The notes under the pieces: generated by a model
Seen by the model: only the letters and a program-made list of their open reading frames with translations
Database searches by the model: none
Told to the model about the DNA's origin: nothing
NCBI GenBank assembly: GCA_003151595.1
Contig: PLXW01000164.1
Coordinates: 561 to 21,338, forward strand
Source of the DNA: Myxococcales bacterium
Lineage (GTDB): Bacteria; Myxococcota; Polyangia; Polyangiales; Polyangiaceae
Direction: 5' to 3'
Length of the DNA stretch: 20,778 nt
Shown: positions 1-8,774 of the stretch, one piece after another
How positions within the stretch are numbered: the first letter of the stretch is position 1
Layout of the letters: every line of letters starts with the position of its first letter
Made by a program: the position numbers and the translations under genes

Positions 1-969
1 CCCGTTGCCCGCGCCCCACCCCGTGTTGAGCGTGCCCGATCCGAACGCGACCCCCGCGCCCGTGCCACCGCCGCCTGCGCCTCCGCCCTTCAGCGACGTC
101 CCCGAGCCCCCGCCGAGCACGATGTTCGACGAGTTGAGCCCGCTGAGCGCGTTGGCGACCGTGTTGATCGTCTGCAACGTCGATTTGATCTGCTCGCCGG
201 TCTCGCCGCTGAGAACCTCGCTGAGACCGCCGTACGCGGTCGTCGGCTTGATCTCGCCTTGCAGCTCAGTGTGGTTTTCTTTCCCGTTCAAACCGAGTTT
301 CCCCTCGGCTCCAGCGATCTTCTGTCCGCCTCCTTGCGGCTTCTTGTCGTGCGCGCCGGGGTCTTTTACGCCCGAGCCTCCGCCCGATTGATCGCCCACC
401 GCGGGAGGCACGACTTCCACGATGGGGCGATGCAGGCCGAAGCGCGCCGCGTACTCGTCCGGGTTCGTGAGCTCGAGAGGCTTCTCGATCGTCGGCGGGT
501 TCTGCGCCCAGAAGACGAAGCCGATGATGCCGGCGTGGAAGATGAGGCTCGAGAAGACCGAGAGGCTCGTGAGGAGATCGGTGCTGGTCTGGTTGCCGAT
601 CGCCTTCGCCGGCGTGACGTACTGGAAGAAGATCGAGAAGAGCCCGTACTGCAGGAGCCCGTAGTCGCCGGGCATGATCGCGACCGCGGTCCCCGTGCGC
701 CCGACCGCGACCGGATCTTCATCGCGCCCGCGCAGTCGCAAGATCCCCGACACCGTCCCCCGCGCGTCGATCTCCCAGCCGCCCGGCGCTGCGCGCACCG
801 GCGTCTGCGGCATGTCGATCCCGTCGGGCATCGGCACCAGCGGCGGCTCTCCCTCACCGAGCACGAACGACTCGCCGCGCTCCAGCGTGCGCGTCGCGAG
901 CACCGTCGTCCCCCACACGGCGGCGACGCGAAGCACTTGCGGGCGAAGCGGAGAAGCAGCTGCGGTCAT
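1..969 (-). CDS. gltG: GltG-like gliding/envelope machine inner-membrane protein (N-terminal part, runs off left edge)
   Basis: The frame is open from an ATG at 969 to the window edge, giving 323 residues with no stop. A strong AGGAGG lies 9 nt before the ATG. Residues about 10-118 form a beta-rich, FHA-like cytoplasmic region. Residues about 131-155 are a single hydrophobic segment (TDLLTSLSVFSSLIFHAGII, then FVFW). After it come Pro/Gly-rich and Gly-only periplasmic stretches (196-220, 286-323). This layout, cytosolic head, one TM, long flexible periplasmic linker, matches the GltG/GltJ (AgmX/PglI) family, which ends in a TonB-like domain that would lie outside the window. In M. xanthus these proteins link the cytoplasm and the AglRQS-type motor to the outer-membrane Glt parts. 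It is the last gene visible in the operon, 36 bp after the GltF-like gene, matching the gltD-E-F-G order. Family and position support the name; NfsG is the main alternative. Confidence 0.75.
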   Translation of the reverse strand, partial: MTAAASPLRPQVLRVAAVWGTTVLATRTLERGESFVLGEGEPPLVPMPDGIDMPQTPVRAAPGGWEIDARGTVSGILRLRGRDEDPVAVGRTGTAVAIMPGDYGLLQYGLFSIFFQYVTPAKAIGNQTSTDLLTSLSVFSSLIFHAGIIGFVFWAQNPPTIEKPLELTNPDEYAARFGLHRPIVEVVPPAVGDQSGGGSGVKDPGAHDKKPQGGGQKIAGAEGKLGLNGKENHTELQGEIKPTTAYGGLSEVLSGETGEQIKSTLQTINTVANALSGLNSSNIVLGGGSGTSLKGGGAGGGGTGAGVAFGSGTLNTGWGAGNG

Positions 970-1005
970 GAAAGTGCGCCTCCTGGAGAGAGCGTAGCGA
1001 CGTGC

Positions 1006-1425
1006 CTAGAAGCTTGGATCGTGCCGCGTGTCCGAAAGTTCCCGCATGAAGGTTCGATGACCGAGATCGCCGGCTGCGAACTCGGCGCGCACACGGCGCA
1101 GGAAGTAGACGAGCTGCGGATTGCGGAGCCGCCCCTCGATCTCCACTTCACCGAACCGGAATACGCGCGTCCCCCCGTCGAGGGTCTTCGACTCCACCGT
1201 GCCGGCGTCGACGGGCTTCGTCTCCGGCTCGTTGCCGCGCGAGGCGGCGAGCGGGGCTTCGCGTTGCGGCGTCTCGCCGGGGCCGGCGTCGGGTGCGGGC
1301 TTCGGGTGATGGTGATGATGTGCGGCAGCCGGCGCGGGCTTGGCTTGCTGCGCGAGGACGAGGGTCGAACCGAACGCCACCGAGGTGGCGACGACGGCGA
1401 GGACGGCGACAGCGCGGCGCATCAC
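1006..1425 (-). CDS. gltF: small secreted GltF-like protein
   Basis: A protein of 139 aa, or 138 if it starts at the ATG one codon after the GTG. AAGGAGG lies 6 nt before the GTG and 9 nt before the ATG. The GTG overlaps the stop of the upstream TPR lipoprotein gene as GTGA, so translation is probably coupled. Residues 1-25 are a signal peptide (MMRR, hydrophobic core, cleavage near VLA/QQ), so the product should be periplasmic. Residues 26-75 are Pro/Ala-rich with five consecutive histidines (36-40). A compact C-terminal module, about 88-139, contains the conserved-looking stretches FGEVEIEGRLRNPQLVYFL and RTFMRELSDTRHDPSF. No enzyme motif is visible. The assignment to GltF rests on size, export signal and its position between the gltE- and gltG-like genes, not on a recognised domain. 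Its biochemical role is unknown to me. Confidence 0.65.
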   Translation of the reverse strand: MMRRAVAVLAVVATSVAFGSTLVLAQQAKPAPAAAHHHHHPKPAPDAGPGETPQREAPLAASRGNEPETKPVDAGTVESKTLDGGTRVFRFGEVEIEGRLRNPQLVYFLRRVRAEFAAGDLGHRTFMRELSDTRHDPSF

Positions 1426-2594
1426 GGGGTGCCTCCTTTCGGCGACGGAGTTGCGGCGGGTGCGGGGCTCGCGGGCGCCGCGGGAGAACCGCCGCTCGAC
1501 TGCGCGACGTAGCGTTCGGCTTCTGGGCGCGACGGATGGCCGGACGGCGCGTCGTCGAGGAAGCGCTGGAAGTACGTCTTCGCCTCGGCGGGCTTCTTCT
1601 GAAAGTCGGCGATGAGCACGCCGAGGTTGAACAGCGCGGCCACGTTGTGCGGATCGCGATCGATCACCTTCACGAGGATCCCGCGCGCCTCGTCGAGCTT
1701 CTGCGCGCTCTTCGGGTCGCTCTGTCCGCGGAGCGCGGCGGCGAGACCGACCTCGGCGCTCGAGTCCTCCGGCGCGACCTGCAGCGTCGCTCGGTACTGC
1801 TCCTCGGCCTTTGCGTACGCGCCTGCGCGAAGGAGCACCGCGCCCATGTTCAGGCGCGCGGTCGTGTCGCGCGGATCGTTCTGCGCGGCCTTGGTGAACG
1901 CCGCGAACGCCGCCGCGTCGTCTCCGCCGGCGAGCGCGATCATCCCGTTCGCGCGCGCAGCCACGGCGCTCTTCGGGTTCGCGTCGAGCGCCTGCTTCGC
2001 GAGGAGCGACGCCGTGTCGCGCTCTCCTTTCGCGAGATGCGTGAGCGCCAGCTCGGCCAGCGCCGCCGCGTCGCCCGGCTTTCGCACGAGCACTTCCTGC
2101 GCTTGCTTCATCGCCGCATCCAGCTGCCCCGAGTCGCGGAGCGCGGTCACGTCGAGCGTGCGCGCTTCGATCGCGTTGGGGTGATCTTGCAAGAAGTCGC
2201 CGAGGGCATCGGCCGCGTCCTTGTTCTCGCCGCGCCGCCGTCGAAGCTCACCGAGCGCGATGGCCACTTCCTCCGCGTCGGGCGCGAGCTTCGCCGCCGT
2301 CTTCAGCTCGTCTTCGGCCCCCGCGAGATCGCCCGCGCCGGCCAGCACCACGCCGAGATCGAAGTGCGCTTCCCACAGCGTTCGATCGAGCGTGATCGCC
2401 TCGCGCAGAAATCCGATCGCCCGATCGCGCGCGCCGTCCTTCGCCGCCTGCGCCCCTTGCACCATCTTCGCGACGGCCTGCGGATTCGCCGGCGGCAACG
2501 CGACCGCGGTCGCCGCTTGATGCTTTGCCGCCGTGCTTCCGCCGCACGCCACGAGCGCGAGCGCGAACGCGGAGCCGAGGAGGCGGAGCTTCAC
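1422..2594 (-). CDS. gltE: GltE/AglT-like TPR lipoprotein
   Basis: A 390-residue protein starting at a GTG that overlaps the stop of the preceding gene as GTGA. The N terminus is a lipoprotein signal (MKLRLLGSAFALALVACGGS) with lipobox LVAC, Cys17 being the acylated residue. The rest is a solenoid of about eight TPR units (roughly residues 45-350), for example AHFDLGVVLAGAGDLAGAEDEL and ARLNMGAVLLRAGAYAKAEEQY with the usual W/G/Y/A/P spacing. A Pro/Ala tail follows (about 360-390). In M. xanthus, GltE (AglT) is the TPR lipoprotein of the gliding complex and is needed for its assembly in the envelope; NfsE is the sporulation paralogue. TPRs bind partner proteins, so this is a scaffold rather than an enzyme. 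The +2 residue is Gly, not Asp, which favours outer-membrane sorting by the E. coli rule; that rule may not hold here. Confidence 0.75.
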   Translation of the reverse strand: MKLRLLGSAFALALVACGGSTAAKHQAATAVALPPANPQAVAKMVQGAQAAKDGARDRAIGFLREAITLDRTLWEAHFDLGVVLAGAGDLAGAEDELKTAAKLAPDAEEVAIALGELRRRRGENKDAADALGDFLQDHPNAIEARTLDVTALRDSGQLDAAMKQAQEVLVRKPGDAAALAELALTHLAKGERDTASLLAKQALDANPKSAVAARANGMIALAGGDDAAAFAAFTKAAQNDPRDTTARLNMGAVLLRAGAYAKAEEQYRATLQVAPEDSSAEVGLAAALRGQSDPKSAQKLDEARGILVKVIDRDPHNVAALFNLGVLIADFQKKPAEAKTYFQRFLDDAPSGHPSRPEAERYVAQSSGGSPAAPASPAPAATPSPKGGTP

Positions 2595-5500
2595 TTCTTC
2601 CCCCCCTTCCTCGTGGGGCTCGCGGGCAACGACGGCAACGGCGCAGCGGCGGCAGGGAGAGGCGCCGGCGCATTCCCGACGTTCCCCGCCCCTTCACGTC
2701 GCGGCGCTTCGATGAGCGGCGGCAACGGCGACGGCCCCGACGACCGAATGTCGAACCCGATCTCGCGCATCGGCGGATAGAGCTCGCCGTTCAACCGCCC
2801 CAGCGACTCCCGCATCTTCTGCGTCCACTGGTTGTAGATGCCGAGGTCGGTCGCCTTCTTCCAGCCGTTCTCGTACGCGTCGAGGCTCCGCTCCTCGATC
2901 GGCACGACGAACTCTTCGATCTGCTGCGTGTACGCATCCTTGTCCGCGTCCGACAAACCCGCGGGCGCCGGCGCCTCGCGCATCGCCTTGGCGAACGACT
3001 CGTACGTGTGACCGATCTGGTAGAGCGCCGCCGTCGTCCACTCGGCGACGCCGAGCGAGACGGTATCGAGGAAGATCGCCGACGCGCTCTTCAACAGTTC
3101 GGCCTTCTGCTTCAGTCGCTTCGAGAGCTGCTTCACGTCGCCGGCGATCTCGATCTTGTCGAACTTCGCCAGCACCCGCTCGCCTTGCAGGTACCGCGCG
3201 TGCGCCGCCGCGTACTTCCCATCGACGCCGAGCTCGCGCGCGTGGTGCTTCCCCATCGCCACTGCTTCGCCGAGCGCTTCGTCCGCGCCGCGATCGTCGC
3301 CCAGCTTCGCGTCGATCTTCGCAAGCGCCACGAACCCTTGCACGCGGTGATCGGCGTTGTGCGCGCGCCCCAGATACCGCCGGTACAGATCCGCCGCTTG
3401 CTTGTCGCGACCCGCGTTCTCTTCGGCCTTCCCCATCTGGAAGACGACCTCGTCGGCCTCCTTCTCGTTCGGATAGAGCGAGAGGTACCGCTGCCCGTCG
3501 AGCACTGCGCGATCGTGCTCGCCGATCGCCTCGCGCAAGACGACCGCGTTGAACGCCGCGTCCTTCGAGTGCTCGTACTTCTGGTACGCGGGGTGATCGC
3601 GATCCGCGAGCTGGCTCATCGACTCGTCGAGCGCGGCCGCGTCGCCGAAGAGACCCATCGCCTGGAACGTCGTCGCCGCGGTCCACGCGCCCACCGGCGA
3701 CTCGGGCCGCTCGCGGTAGCTCCCGCTCGTCACGAGCGTCGCCGCTTCCTTCAGCGTCGACACGTCGCCCGCCTTCTGCGCCTCGAGCTCCGCGTTCACG
3801 CACGCCTGCGCCGCGCGCGGGTCTTTCGGAAACTCCTTGGCTGCGCGCAAGTACGCCGCGCCCGCGCCCGCGTGATCGCCGGCGGCGCCTTTCTGCTCGC
3901 CTTGCTTGAACACCGCCTGCACCAGCAGCGTCTCCAGCTTCGCTCGCTGCGCCGGCGTCTGGAACCCGGGCGCGGTCTTCAACCGTCGCGCCCACGTCTC
4001 GATGTTCTCGTAGTTCTTCGCGCGATTGAACGAGTCGAGGATCAACTCGCCCGCCCCTTGCGCGTACTGGCTGCTCGGGAATCGCTCGAGGAGCGAGCCC
4101 CAGATCTTCACGGCCGGATCGTAGACGCCGTAGTCGTAATAGAGCTTCCCCTGCCGGAAGAAGAGCTCGGGGAGCGCGGGGTCGGTCGGATAGAGCTGCG
4201 CATAGAGATCGAGCGCCTCGGCGAACTGCTTGTCCGTCGGCGTCTCTTGCGATCCCGCTTTCCCTTTTCGCGCTTCGAGCTCGGCAACGCGCAGCCGCTC
4301 GAGCGCCGCCAGCGCGTCGTAGATCGCGTCATGGCGAAGCGTCTTCAGCGGATCGTGCTGCGCCTGATCGTTCGGAATGCCGCGCGCCGCCGCCATGTAG
4401 TGCGTGGCCGCTTCGCCGTCCTTGCCCAGGTGGCGGAAGTCGATCTCCGCCATGTAGAAATGGATCTGGTACGCGTTCGCGTCCTTCTCGAAGCGCGACA
4501 GATAGATCCCGTACAGCGCCGACGCGCCGTCGTACTCGGCGCGGCTCGTCTTGTCCTTCTGCGCGCGCGCATGGAGCGCCAGCGCGTCTTGCCGGAGCTG
4601 CGCTTCGATCTTCGCCGTCGTCGCCGCCACGTTCGCCGGATCGGCCTGCGTGCGCGACCACGGCCCGCCCGCCGTGTACCCGGTGATCGCCCGCTCGTAC
4701 GTCGCCTTCAGGTGCGGGTAGTCCTCGATCTGCCCGTACCCCGCGGCGATCGCCAGCACCCATGTCCCCGCGTCGCGGCTCGTCGGCTCGAGGCGAAGGA
4801 GCAGCTCGTACGCTTCGATGCCGCGCTCGTAGTGCGACTGGTCGTAGAACGTCTCGGCCAGCGCGCGCACGACCTTGCCGGCGAACTTGTCGCCGCCGAT
4901 CTTCTGCAAGAAGCCGTACACGTCACGCGCGGTGTTGTGCTCGTCCTCGGTGAAGACCTCGACGAGGTATTTCAGCGCTTCGCTCTGGAGCTCGTCGAGC
5001 TGCTTTCGCTGCTGCGCGCTGACGCGATTGCCTTGCGCGTCGGTGACTTCGAACACGCTCACGAATCGCTTCGCGGCTTCGTCCGTGTTCCCGAGTCGCC
5101 ACAAGCACCACGCGCTCTTGAAGAGCGCCAGGCCGTAGAGATCGATCCCTTTGTACTTGAGGACCTCTTCGTATTCCTTCAGCGCGTTTGCGTAGTCGTA
5201 CTTCTGATTGAAGAGCGCCTCGGCCTTGAACATGTGCGCGTCGGGCGTGAAGCGCGACTGCGGGTAGCCCTGGAGAATGCGATCGAAGCGATCGAGCGCC
5301 TCGTCGTCCTTGCCGAGCTGGCTGGCGAGGAAGCCGTCGACGTACAGCGCGAGGTCGTACTCGGGGAACTGCGGGTAGTCCTTCAGCACTCGGCCGAAGA
5401 GATCGCGCGAAGGCTGGAAGTTCGGCTGCGGCGTCGGGCCGCGCTGATCGACGGGGAGCGCGTCCCATTTCTGGAAGCGCTCGACGAACGCTTCGCGCTC

Positions 5501-5887
5501 GATCTCCCAGCGCAGCTCGCCGAGTCGCAGCAGCGCTTCGGGCATCTCCACGGTGTCCTTCGGCGACTCGGCGACGAACGTCGTGAGCAACAGCACTGCG
5601 TCGCCGCGCAGCTCACGGATGCGACCGAGGTCGCGATCGATCCGCGCGTCGAGCTTCGCCTTGAGCTGCGCGCGAAGCGCTTCGGGAATGCGTGGGCCGT
5701 TCATCGCGGGACGTGTTCCCGGTCCGCTCGGCGCCGAGGTGGACGCGGATCTGCCGATCGTCGGCTTCGACGTGTTCTGCTGAAGCGTGCGCTCGGCCGC
5801 GGCCTTCACCGTCGCGTCGGCGGCGACCGCGCTGCCCGAGGCGAGCAACGCGATCACGAACGTGGCGATCGACGGCGCGCGCCTCAT
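2591..5887 (-). CDS. gltD: GltD/AgmU-like giant periplasmic TPR protein
   Basis: A 1098-aa protein starting at an ATG whose ATGA overlaps the stop of the upstream GltC-like gene. Its own stop overlaps the next start, so it is embedded in a coupled chain. Residues 1-23 form a Sec signal peptide with cleavage at AVA/AD. From about residue 70 to 1040 the protein is nearly all helical TPR-like hairpins, many of the YbgF/outer-membrane-lipoprotein style (for example YDLALYVDGFLASQLGKDDE and LPELFFRQGKLYYDYGVYDP). The C terminus (about 1045-1098) is a Pro/Ala linker ending in a basic GGKK. AgmU (GltD) of M. xanthus is a multi-TPR protein of similar size adjacent to gltE and part of the gliding complex; NfsD is the sporulation paralogue. 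No catalytic residues are apparent. A scaffold bridging inner- and outer-membrane parts is inferred. Confidence 0.72.
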   Translation of the reverse strand: MRRAPSIATFVIALLASGSAVAADATVKAAAERTLQQNTSKPTIGRSASTSAPSGPGTRPAMNGPRIPEALRAQLKAKLDARIDRDLGRIRELRGDAVLLLTTFVAESPKDTVEMPEALLRLGELRWEIEREAFVERFQKWDALPVDQRGPTPQPNFQPSRDLFGRVLKDYPQFPEYDLALYVDGFLASQLGKDDEALDRFDRILQGYPQSRFTPDAHMFKAEALFNQKYDYANALKEYEEVLKYKGIDLYGLALFKSAWCLWRLGNTDEAAKRFVSVFEVTDAQGNRVSAQQRKQLDELQSEALKYLVEVFTEDEHNTARDVYGFLQKIGGDKFAGKVVRALAETFYDQSHYERGIEAYELLLRLEPTSRDAGTWVLAIAAGYGQIEDYPHLKATYERAITGYTAGGPWSRTQADPANVAATTAKIEAQLRQDALALHARAQKDKTSRAEYDGASALYGIYLSRFEKDANAYQIHFYMAEIDFRHLGKDGEAATHYMAAARGIPNDQAQHDPLKTLRHDAIYDALAALERLRVAELEARKGKAGSQETPTDKQFAEALDLYAQLYPTDPALPELFFRQGKLYYDYGVYDPAVKIWGSLLERFPSSQYAQGAGELILDSFNRAKNYENIETWARRLKTAPGFQTPAQRAKLETLLVQAVFKQGEQKGAAGDHAGAGAAYLRAAKEFPKDPRAAQACVNAELEAQKAGDVSTLKEAATLVTSGSYRERPESPVGAWTAATTFQAMGLFGDAAALDESMSQLADRDHPAYQKYEHSKDAAFNAVVLREAIGEHDRAVLDGQRYLSLYPNEKEADEVVFQMGKAEENAGRDKQAADLYRRYLGRAHNADHRVQGFVALAKIDAKLGDDRGADEALGEAVAMGKHHARELGVDGKYAAAHARYLQGERVLAKFDKIEIAGDVKQLSKRLKQKAELLKSASAIFLDTVSLGVAEWTTAALYQIGHTYESFAKAMREAPAPAGLSDADKDAYTQQIEEFVVPIEERSLDAYENGWKKATDLGIYNQWTQKMRESLGRLNGELYPPMREIGFDIRSSGPSPLPPLIEAPRREGAGNVGNAPAPLPAAAAPLPSLPASPTRKGGKK

Positions 5888-7908
5888 CGCGTCTCGCTCC
5901 CGATGAACTCGTCGGGCCAGTCGTCCCCTTCGAACGGCCAGTACTCCTCGTTGTCTTTCAGGTAGCGGGCGGCATCGAGCGAATCGACCGCGTCGGCCGG
6001 GAGCACGCCGGCGTTGATCGCTTCGATCTCCACTTCCAGCGCGCGCTTCCGACCGAGCACGCTCTCGATTCGCCCCAGCCTCGCGCGTCGCAAGAGACGC
6101 GAGAGACGCACGTCGAGCCTTCGCATCGCATCGCGCGCGAGCGCCCCTTCGGCCGTCGCCAGATCGCGCCGCGCGCCGTCGAGCTGCGCATAGAGCGCAC
6201 TCGCCTGCGTCGCATCGGCACGCAACAGATCCGGCAGATCGGTCCCCGTCGCCGCCGCCGCCTGCTCGCTCGCCGCTTGCCGTCCGTTCGCGAAGGCGAG
6301 ACGCGCGTCGAGCTTCTTCGCTTCGTCGCGCATGGCGGCGACTTGATCGGGCGCCGCGTGCGCCGCTTCCGCTTCGGCGATCTGCCGCTTCACCCCATCG
6401 AGCGCGCTCTGCACGTCGGCCGCGTGGTCCGCCGGGTCCGACGCTTCTTCCGCTGCCGGACGCACGCCGCCGTTCGTCGCCAGGCTCCGCTGCGTGTCGG
6501 CCAGCGCGCCCATCGTGAGCCGCAGCCCGCTCGCTTCACGATCGGCCACCGCGCGCCTTCGCGCCGCGCGTCCGTACTCCGGATCGAGTCGCACCAGTGC
6601 CGCGATCGCGCGCATCGAATCGGAGCTCACCCCGCCCACGTCGGTGCTTGCCGCGTCTTGCCCCGCGTGCGCCGCGCGCAGGAGCGCTTCGGTCAATCGC
6701 TCGTCGGTCCCCACGCGCCGCGCGGCATCCCGCAGCGGCTCGTAGCGGGCGAGGAACTCGACGAGCTTCTTGTCGGCCTCGGGGAACTTGCACTGCGCGA
6801 GGTCGATGTACGAATCGAGGATCCACGCCTCGTCTTCGTAGCGATGATGAATCTGCAGCGCCTTCAGCTCATCGAGCAGCTCACGAGCGCCCTGGTAGTC
6901 CTTCTTTTCGTAGCGCGTGGTGGCCGCTTCGTAGAGCGCCTCGGCGAGGCGGTCCGAGTCGCGCGGCACCAGGTAGTAGTAGTAGCGCGCGTCGTCGAAG
7001 CGCCCCGCTTCGTGCGCCACGCGACCGAGCGCGAGACGCGCGAGATCGCGCACGGCGAAGAAGCGTTCGTCGGCGAACACCGGCGTCGTGCGATCTTGCC
7101 GCTTCGGATCGGCGACCTTGCAGAAGAGGTCTTCGCCTTCCTTCCACTTGCCCCGCTCGACGTTGATCAGCCCGCGCAGGTACGTGGCCTGCGACCACCA
7201 GCGCGAGGCTTGCGTGACCTGCGCGTATGCCGCCATCGCGCCGTCGGGATCGCCCGCGGCCTCGCGCGCGCGTCCGGTCACGTAGAGCACTTCGCCGTGC
7301 GTCTCTTCGCGCGCGGTGCCGGGGACGGCGGAAAGATCGTTCAGCGCTTGCTGCCAGCGCTCGGTCTCGAGCCCGATCTCGACGAGCCTCCGCGTCGCCC
7401 GATGCGCCCACGTCGCGCGCGCATTCCGCGCAGCGCCCGGCACGGACGCGTCGTCCCACGCGCCGCGAAGCGCGATCACGCGACGCAGCTCGGCACGCGC
7501 GGGATCGAATGCGCCTGCGCTGGCGAGCGCGTCGCCGAGCAGATAGACCGCCGCGCGCCCCTCTTCGTTCTCGGCGAACGGCTCGAACGCCGGGCTCTCG
7601 ACGAGCTCGGTGAGGCGCGCGATCGCTTCGTCGAGGCGGCCGGTGGAGATGAAGGTCTCGGCTTCGGCGACGTGGGCGGCGACGTCGTCGAGGCGCATGG
7701 CGTCGGAGGAGCCGAGGCGGCGGGAGATGAGGGCGGAGTGGTAGGCGCGGATGCCTTCGGCGCGGGTGGTGGGGTCGGCGGCCGCGTTCACGGTCGGGGT
7801 CGGCGCGTGCGGGTGCGCGGTCGGGTGTGGGGGTTGTTGCGCGCTTGCGGTTTGCGCCAGCAACGCGAGGCCCACGATCACGATCGCCGCGCGTCGCATC
7901 GTTCTCAC
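5884..7908 (-). CDS. gltC: GltC-like periplasmic TPR/coiled-coil protein
   Basis: A 674-aa protein. The GTG at 7908 overlaps the upstream stop as GTGA; an ATG three codons in (7899) is an equally possible start. The N terminus is a Sec signal (IVIVGLALLAQTASA/QQ), followed by a Pro/His-rich spacer to about residue 45. Residues about 55-480 are TPR-like repeats, such as ERWQQALNDLSAVPGTAREE and EALYEAATTRYEKKDYQGAR. Residues about 485-600 look like alternating coiled coil, rich in Ala/Glu/Arg/Asp. The C terminus carries an aromatic/acidic motif, EEYWPFEGDDWPDEFIGSE, which probably docks a partner. Length, order of parts and location immediately before the GltD-like gene agree with GltC/NfsC of myxobacteria, periplasmic members of the gliding or spore-coat machines. 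The split between the Glt and Nfs versions cannot be made from one locus. Confidence 0.68.
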   Translation of the reverse strand: MRTMRRAAIVIVGLALLAQTASAQQPPHPTAHPHAPTPTVNAAADPTTRAEGIRAYHSALISRRLGSSDAMRLDDVAAHVAEAETFISTGRLDEAIARLTELVESPAFEPFAENEEGRAAVYLLGDALASAGAFDPARAELRRVIALRGAWDDASVPGAARNARATWAHRATRRLVEIGLETERWQQALNDLSAVPGTAREETHGEVLYVTGRAREAAGDPDGAMAAYAQVTQASRWWSQATYLRGLINVERGKWKEGEDLFCKVADPKRQDRTTPVFADERFFAVRDLARLALGRVAHEAGRFDDARYYYYLVPRDSDRLAEALYEAATTRYEKKDYQGARELLDELKALQIHHRYEDEAWILDSYIDLAQCKFPEADKKLVEFLARYEPLRDAARRVGTDERLTEALLRAAHAGQDAASTDVGGVSSDSMRAIAALVRLDPEYGRAARRRAVADREASGLRLTMGALADTQRSLATNGGVRPAAEEASDPADHAADVQSALDGVKRQIAEAEAAHAAPDQVAAMRDEAKKLDARLAFANGRQAASEQAAAATGTDLPDLLRADATQASALYAQLDGARRDLATAEGALARDAMRRLDVRLSRLLRRARLGRIESVLGRKRALEVEIEAINAGVLPADAVDSLDAARYLKDNEEYWPFEGDDWPDEFIGSETR

Positions 7909-8702
7909 TTCACGGGCGTCGCCGACGCTTTCGCGCGGACGCGCAGGTCGTAACGGCCGCTGTGATCGCTCGGGAAGTTCTTTCCCATGGTCGAGTCGTC
8001 GTCGATCTCGATCTTCAGCTCGAGGCGCTGATCCTTCGGCACGTCGACCAGGAAGCGCGAGCGCTGCGACGTACGGAACGTATCGTCGCGATCGTCTTTG
8101 CGATCGACGTCGACGATGACCGCGTGCCGACCGGGCGCGACGCCGTGATCGTAGAGCGGCGTCATCCCGTCGAAGCTCGTGCTGGTGGGCGCCGTGTAGA
8201 CGACGCCGTCGTCCAGCGAGACCGTGAGCCGCCCGATCTTCGCGTGGCTCCCGTCGGCCTCGAGCGCGATGGCGATGCGCGATCGGAACAGCGTGTCGGT
8301 CACCGCCGCGACCCGCGCGCGAAGCGCCGACACGTCGCCAAGCAGCTTGTCGTAATCGGCCACCGGCGGCGCCGACGTTTGCGGGGGAAGCTCCGCCGCT
8401 GTCGGGTTCAACGGTGACGGCTTGATCCCGCCGTCGCCGAGATCGATGTGCGCGATCGGCGGCGAAGGCGGCCCCGCGTCGCTCGCGGCCATGTTCGACG
8501 CCGCGCTCGGCGCGGCCGCTGCAGCGCTGGCGGACTCGTCGCCGTACGGGTTCTCACCCGCACCGCCGTCGGCCGCGGTGGTCGCCGGCTTGGGCTTGCC
8601 GTGCTTGCCGCGCGCCGGCTGCTGCGCGACGGCCGCATGCACCAGCGCCATCGCGAGCACGACGAAGGAGCAACCCGCTAGAAGCGATCGTCGCAAACGC
8701 AC
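7905..8702 (-). CDS. secreted beta-rich protein of unknown function in the glt-type operon
   Basis: About 265 aa from a GTG at 8702. A TTG at 8747 would add 15 residues, and neither start has a convincing ribosome-binding site. A signal peptide is clear (RLRRSLLAGCSFVVLAMALV, cleavage near AVA/QQ). Residues about 30-130 are a low-complexity Pro/Ala/Gly linker. A short helix follows (YDKLLGDVSALRARVAAVTD), then a C-terminal beta-sandwich-like domain (about 150-265) with motifs LTVSLDDGVVYTAP and GVAPGRHAVIVDVD; the latter resembles the PEGA-type 'pGrHtv' strand. From memory, homologues in other myxobacteria are sometimes labelled dihydrolipoamide acetyltransferase because of the Pro/Ala linker. 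There is no lipoyl or catalytic domain here, so that name should not be used. It lies between an outer-membrane barrel gene and a GltC-like gene and is coupled to the latter by GTGA, which implies a structural part of the same envelope assembly. Confidence 0.7.
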   Translation of the reverse strand: MRLRRSLLAGCSFVVLAMALVHAAVAQQPARGKHGKPKPATTAADGGAGENPYGDESASAAAAAPSAASNMAASDAGPPSPPIAHIDLGDGGIKPSPLNPTAAELPPQTSAPPVADYDKLLGDVSALRARVAAVTDTLFRSRIAIALEADGSHAKIGRLTVSLDDGVVYTAPTSTSFDGMTPLYDHGVAPGRHAVIVDVDRKDDRDDTFRTSQRSRFLVDVPKDQRLELKIEIDDDSTMGKNFPSDHSGRYDLRVRAKASATPVK

Positions 8703-8774
8703 CGCGATCAAGAATGCACGCCTGCAGCGGCGATAGCCAAGCAGCAAATCGGATCGCGAGGGTGCGAGCCGCTC

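Noticed and set aside
2525..5965. 1146-aa open frame on the plus strand opposite the GltD-like gene
   Set aside because: It is Arg/Leu/Val-rich with no signal, domain or repeat, and lies antisense to a gene with clear signal peptide, TPRs and coupled start. High GC produces such shadows.
5692..7953. 753-aa plus-strand open frame opposite the GltC-like gene
   Set aside because: Arg-rich shadow composition and no recognisable motif; the minus-strand gene is well supported.
7905..8702. Dihydrolipoamide acetyltransferase
   Set aside because: Only a Pro/Ala linker suggests it; no lipoyl domain, subunit-binding domain or catalytic HxxxDG motif is present.
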